Shown here: positions 17,152-26,169 of the stretch, piece after piece
Layout of the letters: each line of letters begins with the position of its first letter
Numbering within the stretch: the stretch's first letter is position 1
NCBI RefSeq assembly: GCF_017311415.1
Contig: NZ_JAEKIS010000001.1
Span: 62,001 to 126,000 of the forward strand
Origin: Salipiger abyssi
GTDB lineage: Bacteria; Pseudomonadota; Alphaproteobacteria; Rhodobacterales; Rhodobacteraceae
Length of the DNA: 64,000 nt
Direction of reading: 5' to 3'
The notes under the pieces: model-generated
Database searches by the model: none
What the model saw: only the letters and a program-made list of their open reading frames with translations
Told to the model about the DNA's origin: nothing
Program-made: the position numbers and the translations under genes

Positions 17152-18150
17152 GTTCTCTTGCGCAGCACTGCGACGAAACCCGGGATTTTCTGCGTGGAGC
17201 TTTGCTCATGGATGATCTCGCTGACTTCGCAGATCTCGAAACCGCAGGTTTTGGATAAGTCGGCCAGGTAGGCGCTGCCATGCGCAAAACATCCCGCCTT
17301 TGCGAGTTCCCGATAGCTCGATGCACCAAAGGCTGTTGGGTCGGAACCGTCATATGAATACGTGGTGAAAGCGAATGTTCCTTCCCGCCGAAGGGCCAGC
17401 CACACTGCTTCGAGGACGGCGTTCAGGTCTCCGAAATGGATGAGTGCCGCCGTCGAGACGATCAGGTCAAAGCGGTCTGGATGCCGGGTCAGGAAAGAAA
17501 GCAGATCATCCTCGTGCAGGACGTCATAGATGCCCTTCGCGCGGGCGCCCTCAAGCATGTCCGGTGAGACGTCGACACCCGCCATGTGCTGGGTCATCGC
17601 GCGGACCCCGGCGCCGGAGAGACCTGTGCCACATCCAACATCGAGGGCCGAGAGGAAGGGCGGGGAAGCGTGGCGGAGAACGGCATCCAGGACGTGACGA
17701 TGCGCGAAATAGCCTGGGACCAGGTCCCAATTCTTCGCCTTTCGTCGGTAGAGGTCGCGCAGAAAGGCGGGGGATGCGCTAGCTGGAACTGCCCCCTTGC
17801 CAATGAATGCAAGAAGCAGTTCAGCGCCTTGCTCGTCTCCGGGGGCGAGACGCAGGTAGCGACGCAATGACAGAGCTGCCGCGTCAAGATCGTTCAGGGC
17901 GATTAAAGCGTCTGCCAAAGCGAAATGCGCCCGCGCATCTTCAGGACTGGCAGCGGTGACTTCGGCGAGAAGGTCGGCTGCAGTAGCAAAATCGGCCAGA
18001 TCCATTGAGGTGACAGCCAAATTGTACATCGCTTCCGCATATCCGGACCGTGTTTCGATGGCCTTCCTGAAGGCCGCAATTGCGTCTTCAGGCCGCTGCC
18101 CCTTGCGCAGAGCTATGCCGAGATTGTTGTAAGCTTCCGGCGAGGGTATC
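17152..18150 (-). pseudogene. TPR-methyltransferase fusion gene, truncated at both ends
   Basis: The minus-strand frame reads TPR units (EAYNNLGIALRKGQRPEDAIA, then AEAMYNLAVTSMDLADF, then ARAHFALADALIALNDLDAA). A class I methyltransferase domain follows with LDVGCGTGLSG, VDVSPDMLEGAR and FDLIVSTAALIHFGDL. Upstream the TPR text simply begins at about 18150, inside a LysR fragment, with no start codon. Downstream, real protein text ends at VAVLRKR (about 17152) and the frame then reads antisense through the repeat copy to a stop at 16989. Family members methylate unknown small molecules or proteins. An internal ATG at 18029 could still make a product. Confidence 0.7.
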
Positions 18151-18487
18151 GCCTGAGTAGTTCCTTGAGGAAGCCGGTGCCCAACGAGGTCTGAATTCCG
18201 ATCGTCAGACTTCCAGTTTTTCCTCGACCTGCAAGCCTGGCATGTCGCTGCGCACGTTCGAGCAGTTCGATCGCCGATTTGGCTTCGCGAAGGAAAGCCT
18301 GGCCGGCCTCAGTGAGCTCGACGCCGCTATGGCGCCTGTCCAGAAGTATCGCGCCGAGCTCATCCTCGATGGCGCGGACGGTGCGGCTTAGCGTCGATTG
18401 TTGTACATCCAGAGCTTCGGCGGCGGCGCGCAGGCTCCGAAACTCGGCGATAGCGATCAATTGGTGTAGTTGACGCAGTTCAATCAT
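18150..18487 (-). pseudogene. LysR-family regulator, N-terminal fragment
   Basis: The ATG at 18487 opens MIELRQLHQLIAIAEFRSLR with a typical winged HTH (AAAEALDVQQSTLSRTVRAIEDELGAILLDR) and the linker helix. The effector domain starts (SLTIGIQTSLGTGF) but is lost after about residue 112, where the sequence changes into the TPR gene. LysR proteins are about 300 residues. Only the DNA-binding half remains, which could act as a dominant-negative binder if expressed. Confidence 0.8.
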
Positions 18488-18661
18488 GAAGCCACCTCCG
18501 AACCTGCAGCCGAAACCTGCGTTCGGAAGCGGGGGGCTGGCTGCTTGCTTGCTTCAGCGCCTTCTCATGCAACGCCCGATCATCATGAAAAACCTCTCGT
18601 ATCATGCGTAGTGAGAATGTCTCACCCGGCGTTGAATTTCCGTCCGAGAGGAGCGGCGACC

Positions 18662-19285
18662 TTACCGGCTGGCGGCGTTCTTCATCCCCAGGAGAACCGC
18701 TGCCAGGATCATGCAGCTGCCTCCGATCCGGTCCAGCCAACGACGGGCCTCACCCTTCAGCCGTTGGGAGAGCCAATGCGCGCCAGCCCCGTATCCGGTC
18801 AGGAACGCTCCGTCCATTGCGATGTAGGTGGCCGACAGAACCAGAAACTGCGGCCAGAACGGCAGCGCCGGATCAATGAACTGGGGAAACAGCGCGGCGA
18901 AGAAGACTACGGCCTTGGGGTTGGCCGTCGAAGTCACGAAGCCTTGCAGCCAAAGGGTCCGAAGAGAGGCCCGTCGAGAAGCGGAGTGCGATATGGGCTT
19001 CATGGATCGCCGAAGCGTACGCAGGCCGATCCACAGGAGATAGAGGGTGCCGGCCCATTTTACGACGGTCAGCGCCTCGGCGGAGGTAGCGATAACGGTC
19101 GCCAGCCCCAGGCCGGCGGCAAGCATCTGAAACAGGTTCGCTGTCAAATCTCCTGCAGCGGTGAACCAGGCCCGCGGCAAGCCATTGATGGCGCTGTTTG
19201 ACAGCATCAGCATCTGGCTGGGGCCAGGCGTACTCATCAGAGCGAGCACGGTTGCGATGTAGATGAGCCAGATATCGATAGGCAT
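18662..19285 (-). CDS. LysE/RhtB-family amino-acid exporter
   Basis: The protein has 207 residues and about six membrane helices. The family hallmark near the N-terminus is STPGPSQMLMLSNSAINGLPRA, and the mid-protein signature is VTSTANPKAVVFFAALFPQF. Such carriers export amino acids or derivatives across the inner membrane. An AsnC/Lrp-type regulator lies immediately upstream in the same direction (29 bp), a common pairing in which the regulator senses the exported amino acid. Confidence 0.9.
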   Translation of the reverse strand: MPIDIWLIYIATVLALMSTPGPSQMLMLSNSAINGLPRAWFTAAGDLTANLFQMLAAGLGLATVIATSAEALTVVKWAGTLYLLWIGLRTLRRSMKPISHSASRRASLRTLWLQGFVTSTANPKAVVFFAALFPQFIDPALPFWPQFLVLSATYIAMDGAFLTGYGAGAHWLSQRLKGEARRWLDRIGGSCMILAAVLLGMKNAASR

Positions 19286-19314
19286 GGTTTGCTCCGGTAT
19301 CGCGCGTGGAATTG

Positions 19315-19770
19315 TCAGCCGAGTAGCGCCTTTCCAAGTGGTTTTACGGGTTCCGAACGCAGCACCAGAGAGGTCGTGACCGCGCCGAACCGGGCGATGG
19401 TGTCGACGATGGTCTCAAGTTGGCCGGGGGTCGGGACGAGGACTTTGAGCAGGAAGCAGTCTTCGCCGGTCAAACGGTGGACCTCGATGACATGCGGCAT
19501 CTCAGCAAAGGCTTTCAAAGCGGGCTTGATGTGCTCCTGCGTGGTTTTGAGCCGAATGATGGCCATCATCCCGAGACCGAGCGCGGCGGCGTCCAGACGC
19601 GCTGTATAGCCGGCGAGTATTCCGCGATCCTCAAGGCGCTTCACTCGCTCCGATGTCGCCGGCTGCGAAAGCCCGACACGTCGGCCGACCTCCGATAGCG
19701 GGGTGCAGGCGTTTTCCTGAAGCGCTTCGAGGATTGCGATGTCAAGGCGGTCGAGCTCACTGGTCGGCAT
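19315..19770 (-). CDS. Lrp/AsnC-family transcriptional regulator
   Basis: The protein has 151 residues. The N-terminal HTH is LSEVGRRVGLSQPATSERVKRL at about 25-46; the C-terminal RAM/AsnC ligand domain follows, with HVIEVHRLTGEDCFLLKVLV as the characteristic strand. It lies upstream of a LysE exporter and divergent to a serine hydrolase gene. A 12-bp inverted repeat 21 bp beyond its start is the probable operator for autoregulation and for the exporter. Confidence 0.92.
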   Translation of the reverse strand: MPTSELDRLDIAILEALQENACTPLSEVGRRVGLSQPATSERVKRLEDRGILAGYTARLDAAALGLGMMAIIRLKTTQEHIKPALKAFAEMPHVIEVHRLTGEDCFLLKVLVPTPGQLETIVDTIARFGAVTTSLVLRSEPVKPLGKALLG

Positions 19771-19790
19771 GTTTCACCGCAGATTCCGTT

Positions 19791-19826
19791 AATTCATCGG
19801 AAGTTTGTCACATTTTCCGATGAATT
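19791..19826. promoter_or_regulatory. Inverted repeat, probable Lrp/AsnC operator
   Basis: Arms AATTCATCGGAA (19791-19802) and TTCCGATGAATT (19815-19826) are perfect complements separated by 12 bp. They lie between the divergent AsnC gene (start 19770) and the hydrolase gene (start 19888), where an operator would control both. AT-rich dyads of this kind are typical of AsnC-family sites. Confidence 0.6.
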
Positions 19827-19887
19827 GCCATTCCCGTTATGCGTTCGGCAAGGGACATTCCAGAAAGGTAAACATCAGGAGATTAGC

Positions 19888-20433
19888 ATGGGGCGTCGTT
19901 TCGTTATGGTGCCGGGCATCGGGGGATCCGGCCCTGAGCATTGGCAGAGCCATTGGGAAACTCTCTATCCGAACACCCTCCGGATAGAGCCAAATTCCTG
20001 GGATGAACCCGACCTCGTGGACTGGTTCGCCGCCCTGGACCGGGCGGTCGCCTCGGCACCTTATCCGCCGGTGCTGGTATGCCATTCGCTCGGGTGCCTG
20101 CTCTTTGCCCATTGGCGTGCGGCGTCGTCCCGGGCGATCGCCGCGGCATTTCTTGTCGCCGTGCCGGACCCGAGTGGGCCGGCTTTCCCGGCGCAGGCAA
20201 AGGCATTCGGAGCGTTACCTGCAACGGGGTTTGGTGAGCGGCCGGTGTTGGCCGTCGCAAGTGAGAACGATCCCTATGATCCGACGGCGAGTGGGATAGC
20301 CTGGGCTGCCAGGCAAGGCGCCTGGCCGCGCCGTCTTGGCCCAAGGGGCCATTTGAATGAGGCGTCGAACCTCGGCGCCTGGCCAGAAGGCCAAGAGTTT
20401 CTGGCAGATTTCCTGGACGAGATCGGAGAGTAG
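19888..20433 (+). CDS. RBBP9/YdeN-family serine hydrolase
   Basis: The protein has 181 residues from the ATG at 19888 (AGGAGATTAGC upstream). It starts FVMVPGIGGSGPEHWQSHWE, the family hallmark. The nucleophile is Ser67 in VCHSLGC, the acid is in SENDPYD, and the histidine is in GPRGHLNEAS. These small alpha/beta hydrolases have poorly known substrates. It ends 2 bp before the LysE gene, so the two are probably co-transcribed. Confidence 0.88.
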   Translation: MGRRFVMVPGIGGSGPEHWQSHWETLYPNTLRIEPNSWDEPDLVDWFAALDRAVASAPYPPVLVCHSLGCLLFAHWRAASSRAIAAAFLVAVPDPSGPAFPAQAKAFGALPATGFGERPVLAVASENDPYDPTASGIAWAARQGAWPRRLGPRGHLNEASNLGAWPEGQEFLADFLDEIGE

Positions 20434-20435
20434 CC

Positions 20436-21068
20436 ATGGACGTTGCAACTGCATTGCTGAGCTTTTCCATTGCTGCGGCTTTGCTGACGATCACACCGGG
20501 GCTCGATACAGCCCTCGTCCTGCGGACGGCGGCGGTCGAGGGGCCGCGCCGGGCGATGCTGGCGGGGGCAGGGGTGGTGACCGGGGTGCTGGCATGGGGA
20601 TTGATTGCGGCTTTGGGGCTCGGTGCTGTGCTGGCCGTGTCGGAACTGGCTTACCGTTGCCTGCAGTTTGCCGGCGCGGCCTACCTGATCTGGCTGGGTA
20701 TCGGGATGTTGCGGGGAGCGTTCCGACCGCGAGAGCCGGGGTTGCCGAGGGTCATGGCGCCTTCCGCACCGAATTGGTTCCTGCGCGGGGTGATGACCAA
20801 CCTTCTTAACCCCAAGGTCGGTGTCTTCTATATCAGCTTCCTGCCTCAGTTTCTGCCCGTGGGCGTTTCGGTAGTGCCGTTCAGCGTCCTGCTCGCGGGG
20901 ATACATGCGTCGATGGGGCTGATTTTCTTTGCAGCGCTGACTGCCGCGACAGTGCCGTTTCAGAATGCCCTGAACGGCCCCCGGCTGCCTCGCCTCCTCG
21001 ACGGGGTTACCGGCAGTGTCTTGATCGGGTTCGCCCTGCGACTGCTGACGGATCGGCGCGTGGGATGA
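20436..21068 (+). CDS. LysE/RhtB-family exporter
   Basis: The protein has 210 residues and several membrane helices. TITPGLDTALVLRTAAVEG is the N-terminal family motif and VMTNLLNPKVGVFYISFLPQF the central one. It is probably an amino-acid or metabolite exporter, co-transcribed with the serine hydrolase upstream. Its 3' end meets the converging AraC-family gene with 2 bp between. Confidence 0.9.
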   Translation: MDVATALLSFSIAAALLTITPGLDTALVLRTAAVEGPRRAMLAGAGVVTGVLAWGLIAALGLGAVLAVSELAYRCLQFAGAAYLIWLGIGMLRGAFRPREPGLPRVMAPSAPNWFLRGVMTNLLNPKVGVFYISFLPQFLPVGVSVVPFSVLLAGIHASMGLIFFAALTAATVPFQNALNGPRLPRLLDGVTGSVLIGFALRLLTDRRVG

Positions 21069-21070
21069 TC

Positions 21071-21835
21071 TCAGATCTCCATCCGACGCTGCAACTGACC
21101 GGGCGTGATCCCATGGGCGGCATGAAAAGCGGCCACGAAGCCGCTCGCGGTGGCGTAGCCGGCGGTGTGGGCCGCATGCTGCACGCTTTTGCCGGCCATC
21201 AAAGGGGCAATGGCGCGTGCCAATCGAAGGTCTCGCATCCAGGTGGCCCAGCTCTGCCCGGTGTCGCGACGGACGAGCCGTTGCAGGCTGCGCCGCGACA
21301 GCGCCAGTGCCGCGGCCCAGTGGTCGAGCGAATGGCCGACCCCATCGAGATGTGCCAGCGCGATACGACGCAGGCGCGGGTCGGCAGGCAGGGGCAGTGT
21401 GGGTGCAGGGGCGGGGCGCGCAAGCCGGTCCCACAGCACGGCCGTCAGCCGGGCGAAGGCGGGCTCTTGCCGGTCGGCGCGGCTGGATCCTGCCAGGGCG
21501 AGGAGAAGTTCGGCTTCCAGCGCCTCGAGAGGGAAAGGCGTGGGGTCCTTGGGCAGCGGTGCCGCGGCGGGCCGGGTATAGAGGTTGACCGATTTCCGCG
21601 CGCCCTCGGCCCGGATGCGGTGGCGGTGCGTCGGTGGAAGCCAGATCGCCATGCCGGGAGAGAGAAGATGCAGCCTGCATCCTGTCTCGACCGTCACCGG
21701 CCGGTCCGGGCACCAGGCGAGCTGCCCGCGCCAATGCGCATGCGCCTCCGGCATGGAGCCGGGTGTGAAGCTCGTGATCCTGCCGATCACCGGACTTCCA
21801 TCCTCGGCAAATCCTCCGATCTCATCGCGCTGCAT
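21071..21835 (-). CDS. AraC-family transcriptional regulator with cupin-type sensor
   Basis: The protein has 254 residues. The N-terminal half is a cupin-like ligand barrel (HWRGQLAWCPDRPVTVETG, then LLSPGMAIWLPPTHRHRI). The C-terminal third carries the two-helix AraC DNA-binding domain (HWAAALALSRRSLQRLVRRDTG, then SVQHAAHTAGYATASGFVAAF). It is divergent to the TSUP permease gene across 91 bp and may control it. Confidence 0.9.
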   Translation of the reverse strand: MQRDEIGGFAEDGSPVIGRITSFTPGSMPEAHAHWRGQLAWCPDRPVTVETGCRLHLLSPGMAIWLPPTHRHRIRAEGARKSVNLYTRPAAAPLPKDPTPFPLEALEAELLLALAGSSRADRQEPAFARLTAVLWDRLARPAPAPTLPLPADPRLRRIALAHLDGVGHSLDHWAAALALSRRSLQRLVRRDTGQSWATWMRDLRLARAIAPLMAGKSVQHAAHTAGYATASGFVAAFHAAHGITPGQLQRRMEI

Positions 21836-21926
21836 GTTGGCACCTCCGGGGTATCATCTGGCACCGGGGCGACACATTTTTCCAGCCCCTCCTTCAGGAT
21901 CGCGCGGAGGCGGAGCGGAGGACCGG

Positions 21927-22667
21927 ATGGATATGACGACAATGGCGCTGCCCACGGGCGCGGGGCTGCTCGGCGGGCTGTGCAATGCGATCGCGGGCGG
22001 AGGCACGTTTTTTACCTTCCCGGCGCTGCTGGCCGTAGGGCTGCCGCCGGTGACGGCGGGCGCGACCAGTGCAGTGGCGATTTGGCCCGGCCATGCAGCC
22101 AGCCTGATTGGCGAAGGCGCAGTGCTGCGGCAGGAACTGATGGCGCGGCCCGGGCGCGTCGCGGTGTTTGCGCTGGCGTCGGCGGCGGGGGCCGGGCTGT
22201 TGCTGCTGTCGGGAGATGCGCTGTTCCGACAGTTGGTCCCCTGGCTGCTGCTCTTCGCTACGCTGCTGTTTGCGGCAGGGCCCATCCTCAACCGCTGGCT
22301 TGCCCGCCGCGGGCTGTCCATCGGGCCAGCCAGCGCCGCGTGCGCCGAGGGGGTGGTGGCCCTCTATGGCGGCTACTTTGGGGCGGCGCTGGGGGTGCTG
22401 CTGCTGGCGCTGCTGACCGTGACGGGGGACGACGATCTGAAGCGGCTGAACGTGGTCAAGAATGCTCTGGCAACGCTCGCGACCAGTATCGCCGTCCTGA
22501 TCTTCGCCTTTGGCGGCGCGGTCGCCTGGGGTCAGGCTGCCCTGGTCTTCCTGGGGGCGACGGCAGGTGGTGTCATCGGTGGCCGGCTGGCGCGCCGGGT
22601 GAAGCCGCAACTCCTGCGCGTCGCGATCGTCTGCCTCGGCCTGTTGCTGGTCTGGCACTACGCGTGA
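21927..22667 (+). CDS. TauE/SafE (TSUP) family membrane permease
   Basis: The protein has 246 residues from the ATG at 21927, chosen because GGAG precedes it and an upstream in-frame extension is not protein-like. It has about seven or eight membrane helices. The family repeats are visible: GLCNAIAGGGTFFTFPALLA and, in the second half, CAEGVVALYGGYFGAALGVL. TSUP proteins export sulfite, sulfoacetate or organic acids. The end overlaps the converging aminotransferase by 10 bp. Confidence 0.88.
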   Translation: MDMTTMALPTGAGLLGGLCNAIAGGGTFFTFPALLAVGLPPVTAGATSAVAIWPGHAASLIGEGAVLRQELMARPGRVAVFALASAAGAGLLLLSGDALFRQLVPWLLLFATLLFAAGPILNRWLARRGLSIGPASAACAEGVVALYGGYFGAALGVLLLALLTVTGDDDLKRLNVVKNALATLATSIAVLIFAFGGAVAWGQAALVFLGATAGGVIGGRLARRVKPQLLRVAIVCLGLLLVWHYA

Positions 22668-23560
22668 GCCCGGGTCGAGGCGCGGAACGCCTCGCGCAGG
22701 GCCTTGGTAATCCGCCCCACGGGCCATGTGCTGTGCTTGCCGGGGCGGTCGAGCGAGACCACGGGACGAAGCTCGACCGACGTGCCCGTGACGAAGACCT
22801 CGTCCGCTGCATCCAGATCGTCGAGGCTGACGGTTCCTTCATGAACCGACAGGCCGAGGCCACGCGCAAGGTCGAAGACATGGCGCTTGGTCAGGCTGTC
22901 GAGAAAGCATGTGGGAAGGGGAGACAGAAGCCTGCCATTCCGGACGAGGACGATGTTCGTCACCGTGGTTTCGGCGACATGGCCTGCCATATCCAGCATG
23001 AGGGCATCGTCATGTCCGCTACGGGCGGCTGCGGCCCGAGACAAAGTTCCAGTCATGTAGAGCCCCGAGCATTTCGACGCCGTCGGCGCCGTATCGGGCG
23101 CGGGGCGCCGCCAATCCGACAAAACCAGGCGCAATCCGCCGGTCCCGTCCCCAAGGGCGGTTTCCACCGGCCAGTCCCAGGCCGCGATGGCAGTATGGAT
23201 CCGGCAGCCCTGCGCGGAAACGGTGACGCTTTCGCTGCCGCGCCAGGCGATCGGCCGAACATAGGCGTCCTTCAGTCCGCCAGCCCAAAGCACGGCCTCG
23301 GCGGCAGCCTGAAGATCATCGACCAGCCATGGCAGCGTGTAGCCGAGAAGTTCGGCCGAGCGCTGCAGGCGCCGGAAATGCTCCTTGCCCAGAAACAGGC
23401 GACCGTCATAGGCGCGGATGCCTTCGAAGACCGCGCCGCCGTTGTGCAGAGAATGCGTCAGAACATGCAGCGTCGCCTCACTGGACGGCAGAAGCGTCCC
23501 GTCGAACCAGACGGGGCTCGTCGTATCGACGAGCGGGACCTTCACGGCTTCGGTCAGCAT
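22658..23560 (-). CDS. Class IV (branched-chain-type) aminotransferase
   Basis: The protein has 300 residues from the ATG at 23560. Conserved blocks are GGAVFEGIRAYDGRLFL, AYVRPIAWRG, SKCSGLYMTG (the Lys is the expected PLP Schiff-base residue) and DMAGHVAETTVTNIVLV with the phosphate-binding Glu. The fold and length fit BCAT/D-amino-acid aminotransferases. It resembles IlvE, but may act on another amino acid because it stands alone beside a LysR gene rather than in an ilv operon. Confidence 0.85.
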   Translation of the reverse strand: MLTEAVKVPLVDTTSPVWFDGTLLPSSEATLHVLTHSLHNGGAVFEGIRAYDGRLFLGKEHFRRLQRSAELLGYTLPWLVDDLQAAAEAVLWAGGLKDAYVRPIAWRGSESVTVSAQGCRIHTAIAAWDWPVETALGDGTGGLRLVLSDWRRPAPDTAPTASKCSGLYMTGTLSRAAAARSGHDDALMLDMAGHVAETTVTNIVLVRNGRLLSPLPTCFLDSLTKRHVFDLARGLGLSVHEGTVSLDDLDAADEVFVTGTSVELRPVVSLDRPGKHSTWPVGRITKALREAFRASTRAHA

Positions 23561-23701
23561 TCGGGATCTCCCAGTTCGCGGATGGTGGGACAATCTTCAG
23601 GCTCAGGAGCCGCGCAGGCGAGTGAGCAGTTTTCAGGCGCTGATGAGAAAGCGTCGTTCGCGTGGTACCGGTTATCGGCGATAGTCGGTTTGTGAGGATC
23701 T

Positions 23702-24643
23702 ATGGATAAACAAGTACCCTTTCGGCTGAATGTGCCCCTGAACGCCCTGCGAGCCTTCGAGGCCGCGGCGCGCCATCTCTCAATCAAGGAGGCGGCGCTG
23801 GAACTTGGCGTCACGCCATCGGCCGTCAGCCACCAGTTGCGCGGGCTTGAAGATGCGCTCGGCCTGACATTGATGCGGCGGGTCGGTCCGGCGCTCGAAT
23901 TGACCGAAGCCGGAGCAAGACTCGCGCCCGATCTGAGCGAGGGGTTTTCCCGGATCATCGAAGCGGTCGGCGGCCTCAGACAGGAACGCAACGCGGGCCC
24001 CTTACGGCTGTCGATGCTGCCGACGTTCGCGGCCTATTGGTTCTCGCCCCGGCTCACGCGCTACCCGTTCGAGCGCAACGGCTTCGATCTGCTGATATCT
24101 ACGACACAGGAGGCTGTGGATCTGTCTGCCGGAGTGGCCGATGCGGCGGTGCGGCACGGGCAGGGCCAATGGGATGGGTTGCAGGCGGACCTGCTGTTCG
24201 AAGAAACCGTGAGCCTGTTCGGTGCGCCGCCCATGGGCAAGGATGACCCCGATGAAATGCGGGCGCAGATATCGGGCATGACACTGTTTCTCTCGCAGTA
24301 TCGGAAAGAGAACTACGCGCGATGGAACGCGACGTTGCCGGGCGGGCCGATCCGGCCTGCTGCGGTGATGATGGTCGATTCCGCCGGACTGGCACTGCGC
24401 GCGGCCATGGACGGGGCAGGGGTGGCGCTGGCAGGCGTGGAGATCGCTGCCTTCGACGTCGGAGCCGGGCGGTTGACGCAGCTCTTTCCACATTGGGCTC
24501 ATACGGGCGGAGGCTACTTCCTCGTCTATCCCGAGGCGCTGGCCAGGGACCGTCGAGTGCGCAACCTGAGCCGCTGGATGGTCGAGGCCTCGGCCGGGGA
24601 AAGGACCCTCGCGCAAAGGCAACCGGAGCCGGGAGCGGATTGA
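23702..24643 (+). CDS. LysR-family regulator (GcvA-like)
   Basis: The protein has 313 residues. The N-terminus is FRLNVPLNALRAFEAAARHL with HTH IKEAALELGVTPSAVSHQLRGL, typical of the GcvA subgroup. A full periplasmic-binding-type effector domain follows. It is divergent to the aminotransferase gene and 141 bp from it, so autoregulation and control of that gene are likely. The GNAT gene begins directly at its stop codon and is probably co-transcribed. Confidence 0.9.
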   Translation: MDKQVPFRLNVPLNALRAFEAAARHLSIKEAALELGVTPSAVSHQLRGLEDALGLTLMRRVGPALELTEAGARLAPDLSEGFSRIIEAVGGLRQERNAGPLRLSMLPTFAAYWFSPRLTRYPFERNGFDLLISTTQEAVDLSAGVADAAVRHGQGQWDGLQADLLFEETVSLFGAPPMGKDDPDEMRAQISGMTLFLSQYRKENYARWNATLPGGPIRPAAVMMVDSAGLALRAAMDGAGVALAGVEIAAFDVGAGRLTQLFPHWAHTGGGYFLVYPEALARDRRVRNLSRWMVEASAGERTLAQRQPEPGAD

Positions 24644-25111
24644 ATGAATCGTATTGAAGCGGCGGTGGTCGAAATCCGGCGACTTGAGGAAAACGACCGC
24701 GTGGCATGGGAAGACCTCTGGCAAGAGAACCTGGACCATTTCGCGGCACCTGATCGAGCCCGCGCGGACATGCCCGTCATCTGGCAGCGCCTCATGGATC
24801 AAGCTGCGCCGCTTCTCGGCTGGCTGGTTCTCGTTCAGGGGCAGGCCGCCGGGCTGGCGCATGTGATCCTTCGCCAGCACAGCTTTAGCACGGCCAAGAT
24901 CGCGATCCTGGAAGATCTCTGGATCGCACCTTTCGCGCGGCGTCACGGGCTGGCGGAACGGCTTGTCGAGCGACTGGTTCGAGAGGGGCGCGCGCAGGGC
25001 TGGCGCCGCATCGAATGGGAAACCGGCGATGAGAACCTCATTGCGCAGCGGCTCTATGACCGGATTGCCACGCTCGATCCGGTCAAGCGCTACCGGGTCG
25101 ACCTAGATTGA
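24644..25111 (+). CDS. GNAT-family N-acetyltransferase
   Basis: The protein has 155 residues. The acetyl-CoA loop region is ILEDLWIAPFARRHGLAERLVERLV, with the R-x-x-G-x-A pattern and the C-terminal NLIAQRLYDRIA. It starts 1 bp after the LysR stop. The substrate is unknown. It converges on another GNAT gene and the last codons overlap (25103-25111). Confidence 0.85.
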   Translation: MNRIEAAVVEIRRLEENDRVAWEDLWQENLDHFAAPDRARADMPVIWQRLMDQAAPLLGWLVLVQGQAAGLAHVILRQHSFSTAKIAILEDLWIAPFARRHGLAERLVERLVREGRAQGWRRIEWETGDENLIAQRLYDRIATLDPVKRYRVDLD

Positions 25112-25576
25112 GCGGCGTTGGCTCAGCTCGATCCGGAAGCTGTCCCAGGGCGCGGGGTCGGCGATCGACTGATACAACCGTTGCGCCGTCAGATTGTCCT
25201 GCGGCACCAGCCAGCGCAGATGGGTCCAGCCGCGCGCGGTACCGATCTCGGTCAACTGGCCAATCAGGGCGCGGGCAAGGCCGCTTCCCCGGGCCTCTGG
25301 CATGACAAAGAGGTCGTCGAGCTGACCGGCACGGCTTCCTGAGATGATCTCGGGCAAGTCGAAGGCCAGCGCAAAGCCGGCAAGCGCGCCGCCATGATCC
25401 GCCCCGAGAAGCAGCAGATCCGGCTCGGCGACGGAGCGCTCGATCAGAGGTGTGGCCTGTTCCGGCGTCATTGCCTTGGCCGGTCCGCCCATGGCTCTCC
25501 GATAGGCCGTCATCAGATCGGCAAGGCGCGGAGCGTCCGCGGCTGACAGTCGGCGGATCGTCGGTACGATCACCAT
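25103..25576 (-). CDS. GNAT-family N-acetyltransferase
   Basis: The protein has 157 residues from the ATG at 25576. The coenzyme-A motif is DLFVMPEARGSGLARALIGQL and the C-terminus has NLTAQRLYQSIADPAPWDSFRIEL, a common ending in this family. It is similar in layout to the converging GNAT gene, so the two may be distant relatives. It overlaps the DsbA-fold gene upstream by 7 bp. Confidence 0.85.
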   Translation of the reverse strand: MVIVPTIRRLSAADAPRLADLMTAYRRAMGGPAKAMTPEQATPLIERSVAEPDLLLLGADHGGALAGFALAFDLPEIISGSRAGQLDDLFVMPEARGSGLARALIGQLTEIGTARGWTHLRWLVPQDNLTAQRLYQSIADPAPWDSFRIELSQRRSI

Positions 25577-26169
25577 CCGCCGGTCCTGACCCACTCTGTC
25601 ATCATCTCCATTCGGTCCCAGCCCCAGAAAGGCTCTTCATCGACGATGAAGAAGGGAGATCCGAAGACACCCCGTGCCACCGCATCTTCGCCGATCCTCC
25701 GGACCTTTTCTTTCAGGGCAGGGTCGGCGATGCCGGCCAGAAGGGCTCCGGGCTTGAGACCGAACTCTGGGGCGAGCCGCGAGACAGCTTCGGGTGAGGC
25801 GGTGTCGAGACTGTCGTTGAAATACAAGGTGAAGACCCTCTTCGCGAAGGCAGCAGCAAGTTCAGGGTGCTGTGTTTCAACCCAGTAGAAGGCGCGCGTC
25901 GCCGCCAGGGCGACATGGGGATGGTTGGCGGGCAGCTGGAAGGTCAGGCCCTGGTGCCGTGCGATCCGCGCCCAGTCGCGCCGCGCATAGTCGCGTTTCA
26001 GCGGCGTCGACGACAGTCCGCGTGCCCCCGTCACCTTGTAAGCAGTGCCCAGCATGTAGGGTCGCCAGAGCACGGTTCGACCCAGGCCTACCGCGATGGC
26101 GTCAATTCGCTGCGCCGCGAAGAAGGCGTAACCGGACGAGAAGTCGAACCAGAACTCGAGGGACCTCAT
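25570..26169 (-). CDS. DsbA-fold protein, 2-hydroxychromene-2-carboxylate isomerase family
   Basis: The protein has 199 residues. It starts LEFWFDFSSGYAFFAAQRI, the family hallmark in which the catalytic Ser replaces the CxxC of DsbA, and ends with GVFGSPFFIVDEEPFWGWDRM, the cis-Pro region typical of the family. Such glutathione-dependent isomerases act in aromatic degradation, but many homologues have unknown substrates. It overlaps the cupin gene by 4 bp, so the two are co-translated. Confidence 0.87.
   Translation of the reverse strand: MRSLEFWFDFSSGYAFFAAQRIDAIAVGLGRTVLWRPYMLGTAYKVTGARGLSSTPLKRDYARRDWARIARHQGLTFQLPANHPHVALAATRAFYWVETQHPELAAAFAKRVFTLYFNDSLDTASPEAVSRLAPEFGLKPGALLAGIADPALKEKVRRIGEDAVARGVFGSPFFIVDEEPFWGWDRMEMMTEWVRTGGW

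Noticed and set aside
20274-21734. Long minus-strand open frame of 486 codons
   Set aside because: It lies opposite the hydrolase and LysE genes and shares the AraC region. Its text is low-complexity Arg/Pro/Gly-rich without motifs, typical of antisense frames in high-GC DNA.
21065-23695. Plus-strand open frame of 876 codons
   Set aside because: It runs antisense to AraC and aminotransferase genes and out of frame through the TSUP gene. No domain is readable; the three real genes explain the region.
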